Part shown: positions 22,501-34,500 of the stretch, one piece after another | Numbering within the stretch: the first letter of the stretch is position 1 | Layout of the letters: every line of letters begins with the position of its first letter | NCBI GenBank assembly: GCA_009809945.1 | Contig: WTPW01000071.1 | Span: 427,508-491,507, forward strand | DNA: 64,000 nt | DNA from: Gigaspora margarita | Taxonomy: Eukaryota > Glomeromycota > Glomeromycetes > Diversisporales > Gigasporaceae | Direction: 5' to 3' | Made by a program: the position numbers and the translations under genes | The notes under the pieces: generated by a model | Told to the model about the DNA's origin: nothing | The model's input: only the letters and a program-made list of their open reading frames with translations | Database searches by the model: none

Positions 22501-22735
22501 CAATAGAAATAAGGCAGATTGACATTTTAAAAAAAATTAATACCTTTACTTTTACACTCATATCTTATTGAATATTAAAGTTATCTTGATAATTTAATAG
22601 TCAAATAAAGCCTACAATCTAAGCTTTCTTATGAATATTAAATCATCAAGATAGCTTCAATATTCAATAAGATATGGACTGTGAAAGTAAAGGTATTAAT
22701 TTTTTTTAAGATATTGATCTGCCTTATTTCTATTG
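22501..22735. mobile_element. Palindromic element, 235 bp
   Basis: Arms of about 95 bp, starting CAATAGAAATAAGGCAGAT and ending with the inverse, are almost identical. The loop is about 45 bp. No ORF; the target duplication is unclear. Confidence 0.75.
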
Positions 22736-22800
22736 ATGGTAGCTCATATGTGGGTAGGAATGAATTAGTTCATGTTGAAATATTATCTCTTAAATTATAA

Positions 22801-23407
22801 CACAGGCAAATTTGCCTGTGTATTTTAAAAATTTTAATAAAATTTTAAATATTAATTTTAGCTATATATTTTCTAAGCAAAAAATATACTTTGAGTTTTG
22901 TTTTAATAACTTTGTTATAAAAATTTTTTTAAAATTTTTAGAAAACTTTAGTATAATTAAAGTTTAAAGTTTTTGTATTAGAATGTTTACTATTAAAATA
23001 TTTCTTTAGGTTTTCTTAAATTTTATATATTCCCATCTATAAAAAAAAACTTATACTTCTAATACAAGTCTTAATTTTTACAAATAAATCATTAAAGTTG
23101 CAATAATGAATGTTGTTATTCTTTATATAAACTACAATATTGTCTTAAGAACTATAGCTTTAAACTAAAACTAAATAAGATTGCAGAGAATTTGTGATAA
23201 AATTTTTAAAAAATTTTTTTCTTTAAGTTATCTATTTTTAGTTTATATATAACTTAAATTTTTTTTTTACAATATAAAAACTAATTTTGCAAAAAAGTAA
23301 TCCTTATTTTCAAATATAATTATACAAAGTTTTATTTAATAATCTTGGTATTTAAAAAAGTAAATCAGAGCAAAAAAAGTGCAAAGACACAAGCAAATTT
23401 GTCTGTG
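22801..23407. mobile_element. Element with self-palindromic ends
   Basis: The 20-bp palindrome CACAGGCAAATTTGCCTGTG at 22801-22820 recurs, slightly changed, at 23388-23407 (CACAAGCAAATTTGTCTGTG). The two identical-type ends enclose 570 bp of AT-rich DNA. It could be a small element whose ends are short hairpins. Confidence 0.45.
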
Positions 23408-23601
23408 TTTTACTACAATCTAAGGGATAGTTTCTATCATGAGTACTGTTATAAACCTTACCATTCTAGTATGTGACTCACTAATGCATGTTATTAAAGT
23501 TATCCATATCTCAGTTAATTTCAAAGATACAAATGTGTGCATAACAAACTAAAGTCTATTTGTTAAATTTTAAAGATACAGTACATATAATGATTGAAAA
23601 A

Positions 23602-23737
23602 CAATTTTTTTTTAAAAAAATAAATATAAATTGTTGACAACTAATTATTAATTCATAGTAATAGATCAATTTTTTTTAAAAAAATAAATATAAATAGCTA
23701 ACAACTGAATATTAATTCATAGTAATAGATCAATTAT
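23602..23737. repeat. Tandem duplication of about 67 bp
   Basis: Two adjacent copies share AAAAAAATAAATATAAAT and ATTAATTCATAGTAATAGAT with few differences. Confidence 0.85.
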
Positions 23738-24070
23738 GAATTATGATAAATTATTACAAAATTAACATGCAAATAAACATAATTACTGACTATGTTTTTT
23801 GGATATATCAAATTATAAATAGCAAAGTACAATTGAAATTGTTTATTATTATGATGATTTTTCTACAATAGTATTTAGCTCAATATAGTTCAGCTCAATA
23901 GTTGTAATATTTAAGATTACTTTTTTATGCATTTTTTTCACTTAAATAAGTTAGTAAGATTAGCTAATTGTCTCACTTAGAACAAATGGGAGCAGATTCA
24001 GAAAATTGAGTTTTACAAACTTGAGTGCGCCATTTTACTATGTTAAAGGTCAAAAAATTTATCCAGTAAA

Positions 24071-24594
24071 TTAAGGGTAGAGGGTACTATTTTAAAATTA
24101 TATATAAACTTAATGGTAAATTTTTTTTATAATTAATTTTATAAAAAATTATATTAGTAAACTAATTTTAATACTTAAGACAAGGTTGTAGAGCAGGTTT
24201 TTCTGATTCTAATAATAGTAAATTATTAAAATTGGTTAAAAACTCAATAAAATATATATATTTAAAGATTGGGTATTAAAAATTAGTAATAAAACTAACT
24301 TATAAATTTATGCAAATTGACCAATCAGAATTGGTGATTTTGTGCAACCCAGAAAAATTTGGGCTAACCCAGAAAAACTTTGTAATATATACAACTATAT
24401 TTTTTTAAAATATATTAGTAGTTCAAAATTTTACCATAATAGATAAATGGTTTTATTTATATTTTGTAAAATTTTAATAAAAATTAGTTGTAATTTAAAA
24501 AAATTTTATTAGTAGCATATATCAGTTTTTTATGAAATTTTCAAAATACCATATTAAACTATATAAAAATGATCTATGTACCCTCTACCCTTAA
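24071..24594. mobile_element. MITE flanked by TTAA
   Basis: TTAAGGGTAGAGGGTAC at 24071 is exactly inverted at 24578-24594. TTAA lies on both sides of GGGTAGAGGGTAC, as in TTAA-targeting (piggyBac-type) elements, though TTAA could also be part of the repeat. No ORF. Confidence 0.7.
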
Positions 24595-25301
24595 AATTAT
24601 ATAGCAAATATCTATATCATTAATTATTACATCAAATTTGTATTATAATAATTAATAATCAATTGCATCAGATTTGTATCATAAATCATAATCTATATGT
24701 AGGTTATATGCAAAAATCTTAACTCCTTCCAAAAATGAATAAATAAAAATTATTACTCCTACTAAAAAAGGATTTTGCAAAAATCAGTATAGTGGATATC
24801 AAAAAAATTAAATAATACCATCTCTTTATATTTCATTTTGCACATTCCATGTAATTATACTGGTAAAATTAAAAGAATTCATTTTGCTTGGGCTAAAGCT
24901 TTTACAATATGTGGAATTTAATAGTAAGTAATTAAAAATCCTTTTTTCAATGAAGCTTTAAAAGAAACAAATTTATCATATGAACCACCTATACAATAAC
25001 TTTTATCTAATAATTTATTAGAGCAACAATTAGCAATAGTTAATCAAAAAATGGATAAAATTTTTAAACAATATTCAAATTTAACATTAGGTAACTATGT
25101 TTATATAATTTAATATTAACTATTAATTTGTATAAATAAAATAATATAATAACTTTTTTTTTTTAAGTCAAAGCTTCTGATATGGAAAAAGGTATGTTTA
25201 TTCAAGTTATTAGATCATAGGTACCTCCAGAGTCTCCCTGACATTTGTTATATAGATGAGAGTACAACAGCCACACATGAAATGTTTGGTTGTCTAATTA
25301 G

Positions 25302-25593
25302 GACTCCAGACATCTCTCATATAGGTCATAACTGGATTTTAACCAATTTTGACCTAATTTGCTAAAAACAACAAAATCTATTTACTTTAATAACTTCTAA
25401 TCCAGTGATCAGAATTGAATAAACTTTTTTTTATTAGATGCGCCTCATTGAGAGCTTCATTTTAAAAAAAGTTTATTCAAATTGGACTACTGATGCCAAG
25501 ATAATTGCCAAAAACTGTTTTTTGTTTCTCAAATTTTAGGTGTTTTTGCTAAAAAATTTCAAGTATGATCTTTATACTAGATGTCCAGGGTCC
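25302..25593. mobile_element. MITE, 292 bp, 9-bp TSD
   Basis: TGTCTAATT is duplicated at 25293-25301 and 25594-25602. The ends AGGACTCCAGACATC and GATGTCCAGGGTCC are imperfect inverses. The first retroposon copy has the same flanks fused without the insertion near 12838, proving the boundaries. A related copy lies near 55457-55742. Confidence 0.82.
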
Positions 25594-26308
25594 TGTCTAA
25601 TTTAAGTAGTCTGCTCGAAGGTTCTACACTAGTGCTATACCTGCAACCCAGCTAGGGGGTTACCTATTTAAACCCTCTGGTCCCTGCTCCTTCTGACAAT
25701 CCAACTTGTATTACCGGTACAGCTCTCCAATATATTAGTCAGTCAAGATCAGTTCTGAATACTTAATGGAGTCCCTTAGGACTACTTTATCCTTATGAAA
25801 CACTTGGTAGAGCAGTTCCTGTTCCACACAGTTATCACCTACACTTTGGTAACTTACGCATCTACTAAGTGAACTACTTGCAGTCAGGGGTTACCCTAAC
25901 TGCTACCATTACCTACTTATGCTCTTGTGAAGTTTCCCAACCCCAGTGCCTGGTTAGTTCCTTGACTGGCTTCTTTTTCCAGTCATCTTTTGAAATACAT
26001 GTCCTTTTCCTCCAGTACAACTTAGGTGGTCCAGTTGGTAGTGTCCTCCAACCCTTTTTGTCATAGGTCTGCTTTCAGTCAGTCCCTGTCCAAGTTTCTT
26101 TTTCCCTAGCACTGCTGAAAGTCAGGTACTTCCCTACTCAGGTCTTGCCAAGCAGGTTCCTTTGCTAATTCCCAGTATTTATGTGCCTTTTTTTCTCTTG
26201 TGTAATATACACAAGTCAGTTAGCTCCCAATAACTTGGTGTCACCCAGGTTACAGATTAAAGATCCAATTAGTTGGGATGCAGATTAGTTATTATAACAC
26301 AAATACAA

Positions 26309-26767
26309 CATATGGGCCGATTTTTGGAATTTATAAGTAGAGTGTATTTTTTAAAAACTTTAAAGCTAAATAACGTCTGATCTACTGGTCCATTTTAAAT
26401 GTTTTTACCACCAAAATGTTCGTCTCTTTGAGATGATTCCAACGAGCCCAAAATCATTAAAATCCAATCACAGGATCGTGAGATAATGCGCTGTCAAATA
26501 GTGACGCACCTAGAGAGTAGGGTTGATTGGTTAGACATAGGTCTAACCAATCAACCCACCCTCTAGGTGCGTCACTATTTGACAGCGCATTATCTCACGA
26601 TCCTGTGATTGGATTTTAATGATTTTGGGCTCGTTGGAATCATCTCAAAGAGACGAACATTTTGGTAGTAAAAACATTTAAAATGGACTAGTAGATCAGA
26701 CGCTATTTAGCTTTAAAGTTTTAAAAAAATACACTCTACTTATAAATTCCAAAAATCGGCCCATATG
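26309..26767. mobile_element. Near-perfect 459-bp palindrome
   Basis: From CATATGGGCCGATTTTTGG to its inverse, the two ~228-bp arms differ at only a few positions around a three-base centre (GGTTAGAC-ATA-GGTCTAACC). It lies inside the second retroposon copy, between sequences contiguous in the first. Non-coding; probably a recent foldback insertion. Confidence 0.85.
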
Positions 26768-26772
26768 ATTTT

Positions 26773-26855
26773 CAAAAAGTCTTTAGTGGGATTCAAACTT
26801 TGCATCTATTACTCGGGGGTGACAACAAACCAACTTCACTATGTCGCCACACCTC
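26773..26855 (-). promoter_or_regulatory. tRNA-like head of retroposon copy 2
   Basis: The minus strand reads GTGTGGCGACATAGTGAAG and later AAGTTTGAATCCCAC, matching the head of copy 1 and resembling pol III A and B boxes. Confidence 0.6.
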
Positions 26856-27478
26856 TTAATATAATAACTTCTAAATTTTTAATTTAGCATTAGATGGTAC
26901 AAAAATTATTCTTATTGGAATTTTATAATTATTACACCAGAGCATAAAGAAAATTTATAAAAATTTGTGATTTTTCAAATGAGTTCTGTACTGCAAAGTT
27001 TTTTGCTAGTAAAATTAAAGATGTTTTAGATTCAATTAGTGCAGAACATTTTGTAAATATTGTTAATAATAATGGAGCTAATATTAAACTTGCTCAAAAT
27101 ATAGTTACTACACAATATCCATATATTTTTAGTATTAGATGCATTGCACATGCAATAAATCTAGTTGCACAAGATATTTTAAAATATGAGTGGGCTGATA
27201 AATTAATTAAAAAATGTAATATATTATATAATTTTTTTAAATCTTCATATTAAGCATGTATGTATTATAATTTTATTATTTAAATAATGTAATTAATAAA
27301 AATTTATTTATTTATAAATTAAAGAAGCAGAAATTAGATTATTAATAGAACAGTATAAAATTGTTGGAAGTGGTCTTAAAAATTATTCAATAACTAGATA
27401 GACTACTGCAAATGATATAGTTGAAAGTGTAATACATTTAGAAAAAGTTTTAAAAAGATAATTTATTAAATTTAATAG

Positions 27479-28538
27479 CAGTCAGCCGATATGTCACATG
27501 AAAATTTTTTACATATAAAATTTATAAAAAAAAACATATAAAATTACTATAAGATTTGATTTCATGATGTTTCTTCCCCTAAATATTAACTTAAAATTAA
27601 ATTTTTCGGGAATATAGAACAAGAGGAGAAGAAAAATTGAGCTTAAAAATTGGATTAAAATTTCGCCGATTTTGCACAAAACGAAAATTTAACTTCGCTA
27701 AAAACAAATATTTACCAATTTTAGGATGAGAAGCATATGTAAAAACATGCTCTGAACAACTTTACTTAGGCGACGGAAGTAGGTTACCTTGTAAGAAAAG
27801 TGGGTTATCTATGTACTAAAGTTAAAATTTATCGTTTTTCTTAATTGACCATTTTTTCCTTATTAGGTAACCTCCTTTGGGCTCTTAAGCAAAGTTGTTC
27901 GGCATGTAATTTTACATCACATCTGAAGTTGAATCGCGCTTTTCGGACGTTTTCTAAGTGAAAAATGGGGTTAAAGTTAGAAAAAAATTTTTTTTCTAAA
28001 AAATTTTTTTAGAAAAAAAATTTTTTCTAACTTTAACCCCATTTTTCACTTAGAAAACGTCCGAAAAGCGCGATTCAACTTCAGATGTGATGTAAAATTA
28101 CATGCCGAACAACTTTGCTTAAGAGCCCAAAGGAGGTTACCTAATAAGGAAAAATGGTCAATTAAGAAAAACGATAAATTTTAACTTTAGTACATAGATA
28201 ACCCACTTTTCTTACAAGGTAACCTACTTCCGTCGCCTAAGTAAAGTTGTTCAGAGCATATTTTTACATATGCTTCTCATCCTAAAATTGGTAAATATTT
28301 GTTTTTAGCGAAGTTAAATTTTCGATTTGTGCAAAATCGGCGAAATTTTAATCTGATTTTTAAGCTCATTTTTTTCTTCTCCTCTTGTTCTATATTCCCG
28401 AAAAATTTAATTTTAAGTTAATATTTAGGGGAAGAAACATCATGAAATCAAATCTTATAGTAATTTTATATGATTTTTTTATAAATTTATATATAACATA
28501 AAACTCAGTCATAAATAGTGTGACAAATCGGTTGACTG
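27479..28538. mobile_element. 1.06-kb palindromic element, CAGTCAGCC ends, 4-bp TSD
   Basis: The two halves are inverse copies meeting in an A/T-rich centre near 28000. The ends CAGTCAGCCGATATGTCAC and the inverse of TGACAAATCGGTTGACTG are flanked by ATAG at 27475-27478 and 28539-28542. It lies within the hAT relic. The element at 37186-38655 shares its internal sequence and also has a 4-bp duplication. No ORF. Confidence 0.85.
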
Positions 28539-29513
28539 ATAGTATAAAAATTATTAAATTTGAATTATATCAGAAAAATTTAACCTAATTATAATCAGTT
28601 GCAAGCAATATAATCAATTAATTTTATATGATTATTATTGGTGGGGATGATAATAATTAATTTAAAATAAAATCAATAATAGTTATTTATAATTACAAGT
28701 AATTAAATTAAATTGATTATAATTAATTAGTTTTATTATACTCAATAAATATTTTAGTCATATATAATTGGCAGTATAATAATAATTAATTAAAATTGTT
28801 AGATTATAATTTGTTACAAACAGTTTTCAAAATTTTTTGATATACAAAATAATTATATTTCTATATTTTTATAGATATAATTTATTGTTTAATTATAATT
28901 AATTTATTTTGGATTGTTGAAGATAATATTTTAACAAATAAGCAAATTAATAATATAATTAATCGATATACTTTTTTTAATAATTTAAAAATATTAAATT
29001 TTGTTTTATTACCTTTAAAAAATCAATTTTATTATTAGAAAGCAATTATGCAACTCTTGGTGGTTGTTATTTAAGCTTAGCAAAATCAGCTGCAGCAATC
29101 AAAAAATTACCAATTTATCAACAAACTGAATTTTGTGAATATTGTTTTAATGTTATAAACAAAAGATTTAAAGAATTTGATAATGATTTATATCTTTTAG
29201 GATATTTTTTAACACCAAATTTTCGAAGTAAGTATATTTTAAATATAAATTATTTTAAAAAAATTCATTAATTTGTACAGTTTTATATACTGTTATAATT
29301 TATTGAATTACAATTTGTTGAATATCTCAATCAATTAATTTTTATAAATAAAAAATTAAACATTTGTTTATCGTTAAAATAAAGATGAGTTTAAAATTAG
29401 TATAAGAGTTAATTTATACTAAAATTTTATCAAAAAATTTTTTGTTAGAAGCTAAAAATGGGGTTATAATCAAAATTTTAAGATATTATTAGTTTGTTTT
29501 TACATTACCTGTA

Positions 29514-30357
29514 AGGTAAAGGTACCTATTTCTGGGGACTTTTTTTTGCTACATATAAAACTTTTTCAAAAATTAATATTTTTTTACTAAACTTTAAATA
29601 TAAAATTTACAATTAATTTATTATTTAAAAGTATACAAATTATATTATACTAATATATAAAAATTTTTTTGTATTAGTAAAGAAAAATTTTATAAAATTT
29701 ATAAAATTTGATACCCCTCTCCTATTTCCTTGGATACAATATAAACTATTTAAAAAATTTAAAAATTCTAAAAAATTTTCTTATTTATTTTGTTTTTTAT
29801 ACTTTGTTTTTCTTTTTTTTACTACCTTTTACTGATTATTTATCTATTCATTTTCTAAAAAATTATTAATTAAATAAGTATAATTTTAAATAAAAATTTA
29901 TTACAATCTTTAAAGTATAAAATTGAAATTTCTAAAATTATTTATTAAGTAAACAGCTCTTAAAAATCAAAAATCTTGTAGCCATCATCAATGTGGTCCT
30001 AATGATAGTAAAAACATCAAATTCGGTCCAGTAGATCAAAAGTTATAAGCAATTTATGTTTCATGATCATATACATTTCTTTGTAGATCTATATAAAAAT
30101 TTTATATGATCTCAAGATGTAAATCGCTCATAACTTTTGATATTCTAGACCGAATTTAGCATTTTTACTATCATTAGAACTGCATTGATAGTTGCTACAA
30201 CTTTTATTAATTCTCCAAGAACTGTTTATTTAGTAAATAATCTCAGAAATTTCAATTTTATATTTTTAAAAAATTGCTTTTTTTATTTTATATATAAATT
30301 ACTAATAAATTTAATTCACAGAAATAGGTGCATCCACAGAAATAGGTACCTTTACCT
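29514..30357. mobile_element. Foldback MITE with AGGTAAAGG ends, TA target
   Basis: AGGTAAAGGTACCTATTTCTG-type ends are exactly inverted at 30337-30357, each followed outward by TA. The inner part is a long imperfect palindrome centred near 30085. It interrupts the hAT relic. Confidence 0.8.
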
Positions 30358-31199
30358 TATATATACACTCATATGCAAATAGAAATTTTTTATTTTAAAT
30401 TATTAATTATTTTAATAATTTTATAATTTAGATCTTGGATTTAAAAAAGGACAATTTTCTAGAATTATTTTAATAGTAGGTACAATATGGCAAAAATTGA
30501 ATAATAATCATACTAGTAGTAATATTATAGCAGCTCATCTTTATTTATATAAAGAAAATAAATATCCTTATGATGTATCATATATTCAAGGACATGATAT
30601 ACCATTATTATAGTGGAATTCTTTGGGACCTGAACCAACTTAATTACAAGAAATAGTATTGAAAATTTTAGCTATTACTTCTAATAGTGCATCTTTGTGA
30701 AAGAAATTTTTCTTTACTTACTTGGTTAACTAAAAACAAGCATCTTCAACTAGTACAGAAAAATTAGAAACTATAGCAAAATTATGTACTTTTTATAATT
30801 CTAATACTAAAAAAGAACTTTCATATTTTGCTAATGAAATGACTGAAGAAGAATTATTAAAAATATTAAGCAAACAAATATCAAAACATTTGAAAAAAAC
30901 TTTAAAAAGGAAGGCTATAATAAAGAAATATTATTACTTAATGATGATTTAGAATCAAATTTAGGTTCTGATTCTTTATCTAAAGTAATATAAAAACTAA
31001 AGAAGATTTGGTTTTATTTTTAGAAAAAGGTTTAGATTTAGATGATTAAATTTTATTAATGATTTAGAAAAATTTTCTGATATAATGATTATTTATCAGA
31101 AAATAATGAAACTACAGAAAATAATGAAAAAAATCAAATTTTTGAGCCAGAAGATTATGATTGGAACCCAGAGGATTTATTAATGGCTGATGATAATTA

Positions 31200-32065
31200 G
31201 TAAGTAAAATTTAATATTTAAAAAGCTATTTTTTTTATAAATCTAAAAGTTTCAAATTTAATGAGCTCTTAATACTAATATAAAACTGTTTTGTTCACTA
31301 TACATATTGGTTTTGAAAATTTTAAATTTGTGAATATGTATAAAGATCATTAACACACTTTGAATACATATAAATAACTAGGATCAAAATATATCCCAAT
31401 AAAGAATTGAACATTTCATTAAATACATACTGTTAAACCTCTAAAGCTGATATGCATGGTGAACAGATTTTGTTCAATATTGAAAGATCATCAAATTTAA
31501 AAATATTATAAACTATTAAATTTCATATAGAAGAAATGGATTTTGTGAATTAACTTTTATGAGATTTGACAGGTTGCCAACTTTGACAAGACCGGTTTGA
31601 TTTTGGAAAGGTCAACAGTATTTAAGATAAGTTATTCAAATGAACATAAAATAGTCTGTTGAATAGAATAGGTAACCCTTCACATCACTCATTATAATAT
31701 TTGAATTTTGGATAATATCAGAAATATTGAAGCATTGGATTTTATCAGATTTATATCTTGATTTCAGAATTTGGAATTTTTATTTCAGATTACCTTATAA
31801 ATCTGAAAAGTTTTAGAAATAAAAACAATTTTGAATGAAACATTAATTTAACTTACAAGTATAACAATAGTTTATAATTGAAGATCTGAAAACAATATAT
31901 GTGCCTCTTATTAATTTAGAGACTTTATTTTACCATTATTTGACTAATTAAAATCGATTCTTTAAGATCGATTACCATTATTATCTGTATTAATTTATTA
32001 ATAAAAAGTTTTAGCAAATAGGCATAATAATTTTTTTTTAATTGAAATACAGAAATATATACTTG
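31200..32065. other. No gene seen
   Basis: AT-rich sequence after the hAT relic; no supported frame or repeat. Confidence 0.4.
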
Positions 32066-32134
32066 TTATTGTATGGGTATGTAGTGAACAACCGTGGCCT
32101 TCGGCCACAGTTATTCATATATCCATACAATAAC
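32066..32134. repeat. Short strong hairpin
   Basis: TTATTGTATGGGTATGTAGT pairs with an inverse ending CCATACAATAA around a GGCC-TTC-GGCC centre. It could be a tiny MITE or a transcript hairpin. Confidence 0.5.
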
Positions 32135-32429
32135 TATATTATTTCACGGTATCTGATGTACAATCCCGTGCAATAACCAAATGAAAAAAAGCACAGGTTG
32201 TTACATAAGACCCGTGAAATAAGTGGAATAATCCATGTATTTATCGTTAATTTTCTTATTTGTGCTAATTTACTTAATTGATAAATAACTTCTTATTAAA
32301 ATTGATCTAATTATATATTTTAAATTTTAGTCTTATATAAATATAAAATGTAAGGAACAAATGGCGCCTTACTTACACATGTTTATTATATAATCTGTTT
32401 CTTCATCTTTTGTTAGTTTTGTACCCTTT

Positions 32430-33085
32430 ACAATTTCGTCACCTTTCATCAGTTTCGTCATCTTTCGTCAGTTTTGTCACCTTTCGCTAGTTTCGTCACC
32501 TTTCGTCAGTTTCGTCACCTTTCGTCAGTTTCGTCATTTCGTCATTCGAGATTTTAGTTGACGAAAGACGAAACTAGGTTTCGCATTTCGTCAGCGCGAA
32601 ACCTCAAGGTTTCGTCTACAACTATAATCCTGAGGTCGTTATAAAAAGCTCATCAAAAGAAGGACGGCTCTACTTTTATATTTTATTAGTCAAATTAATT
32701 TCGTCAGGAGTTTGTCAATCGTCAGTAGTTTCGTCAATCGTCAGTAGTTTTCGTCAGTTTCATCAATTGTCATGAGTTTCATCGTTCGTCAGGAATTTCG
32801 CCAATCGTCAGTAGTTTCGTCAATCGTCAAGGTTTCGTCAGACGAAACCATCGACGAAGCCATTTCGTCACTGCGAAAATAGTTTCGTCAGGCATTATTA
32901 GTTACGACTAAAAATGCCATAACTCATTATACTTGAACAAGTTATAGCATTAAGGCCGTTCCTACAGGTAAAGATACCTGACGAAACACACGTGTCCTGA
33001 GAAGCATCATAGTTTCGTCATTTCGTCAGTGACTAAACATATGACGAAACTTATAGTTTCGTCAGCAAAATAATTTCGTCTTGCA
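32430..33085. repeat. TTTCGTC-rich dispersed repeat, second locus
   Basis: At 32430-32540 there are tandem ~19-bp units of TTTCGTCACCTTTCGTCAG, then the AATCGTCAGTAGTTTCGTC repeat shared with 7275-8240. At about 32820 it preserves the uninterrupted site corresponding to the hAT insertion at 7381. Confidence 0.75.
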
Positions 33086-34500
33086 TCTATACCTACAGGT
33101 CTTACATAACAATTCAATTTCAAAGATCGTTTTTAAATTTCATATACAACATGTTCCTTCTTGCGTAACTGTGCTACACTGTTATTTAAAAAAAGACTAA
33201 TATAGCATTAAAATTTTACAAACATGCAAGATGCAAATATGATTGGCTAATTTTTAGCCAATAAAAAGTGGTTAATACAGCAATAAATTCTTTGTTACTA
33301 CTAGTATTCGAAATCCTTATATCGTGTTGTTTATATATACGTTATTGAAATTTTAAAATTTGCAATGATTCTTTATGTACAGAACTTATAACCCGTGAAT
33401 ATTTATTCATTTACTTTAATATTATATCATTATTTTAAAAAAGTACATTTAAGTTCGTGATTCCTTTGATCATATCTGTAATTAGGCACTTTGTCCTCAC
33501 TTTGGATTTGCCTGATTTTGGACTGTGCCATATGATGGTGTGGCTTCTTCATTAACGTGTCTTTCGCCAAAAATTTCAGCGCGGAGCTTTTTATAATAAG
33601 CCCAAACAACGAAGGCGAAATAAAGCTTTAATAAAAAAAGTAATAATTAATGAAAATTATATACGATATATAAAATTTAAATTATAAATAATTAAATGCT
33701 TAAATACCTCTATGAAACAGATAACAGCTACGAATTTCACCAACAAAATTCTTCCTTTGGTAATAATAGAGATACAGGTTTCCAAATCCATATCTGTTTC
33801 ATGCCTATCAATCATATCTCGACAAATATGTTTAGCATCAACAATGAACAGACTATAGAAAAATACAATGGAACTAAAGAATTCCAAAACTACTTTGGCC
33901 CAGTAGTAATAAGAAAACTTTGAGACGAATACTACATTATCCTAGCATTAGAATGAAATAGCATTAGTGATGAATTTGATAACTTGGATATGAGTTTATT
34001 GATCAAATATACCTTAAATACACCAATGAATCCGATAACACAAATAGGAACCTGGCACAAGTACATAAATCCGGTGACAGGTTCTACGCCAAAACTTGAA
34101 AAAGAAAGTGAAAGGTATGCTACCTGTATTGTTTTATGAAGGTGGATGTAAATAATTTCAAATACGTTCAAAGGCAAAAAGTCCCTAAAAATAAGAACTT
34201 ACAATGCATAGAACGGCAATAATATAAGTGCCCGATCTAATTACCAATACAGTATAATGCGATATATGTGTTAGTCATCAAGTCAAAGAATAATAATTAA
34301 AAACATAGAGCATTTCTTCTTACTTGAGATCGATACAGAAACAACAATTCTTTAACATGGTGAAAGTGAAAAGCAAGTATCAAATAAATTTTGATGAAAA
34401 AAAGAGAAAGCAGAAGTTAGCCTTATATAAATGAAGAACTAATTGCACCACAATATAAAGATAAGCACGCCCGTTCTATTGTAATTTAGAAATGATTATC
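32735..34500. repeat. Dispersed duplication, copy 2
   Basis: Collinear with 7315-9650 minus the hAT MITE. It carries the second membrane-protein gene with both flanks. Confidence 0.85.
33497..34358 (-). CDS. Small four-helix membrane protein, five exons (copy 2)
   Basis: Exons 34324-34358, 34203-34236, 34013-34123, 33708-33941 and 33497-33625 have the same lengths and phases as copy 1, except that the last exon runs three codons longer (…QANPK). The product is 180 residues. It keeps the MLKNCCFCIDLK start, the four hydrophobic segments and the TPSYGTVQNQ tail. Substitutions include LLL to LSL, a Gln in the second helix and a Lys (IFLMIF to ILLVKF) in the fourth. The frame is intact, so both copies may be expressed. 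Confidence 0.75.

Larger units (their letters stand above)
25156..26857 (-). mobile_element. tRNA-headed retroposon, copy 2, with two insertions
   Basis: Minus-strand retroposon of the 12722-13722 family. It has a tRNA-like head near 26773-26855, an A-tail seen as a T run at 25156-25164, and the 13-bp direct repeat AATATAATAACTT at 25143-25155 and 26858-26870. It sits inside the hAT relic. It has received a 292-bp MITE (25302-25593) and a 459-bp palindrome (26309-26767); without these it is about 950 bp, like copy 1. Confidence 0.82.
24840..31195 (+). pseudogene. hAT transposase relic with nested insertions
   Basis: Scattered coding blocks read in order as one hAT transposase. An N-terminal part near 24880-25090 reads NPFFNEAL, YEPP and VNQKMDKI. 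A DUF659-like region at 26920-27260 reads IRCIAHAINLVAQDIL. A block at 27330-27470 reads SITR.TTANDIV, one at 28915-29226 reads YATLGGCYLSLAKSA and DLYLLGYFLTP, and the C-terminal dimerisation region at 30430-31195 reads LQEIVLKILAITSNSAS then KLETIAKLC. Stops and frameshifts occur in every block. The relic is interrupted by 25156-26857, 27479-28538 and 29514-30357. No hAT ends were identified. Confidence 0.8.

Noticed and set aside
25869..26066. 65-codon frame in the retroposon
   Set aside because: Not conserved in the first copy; explained by slightly higher GC.
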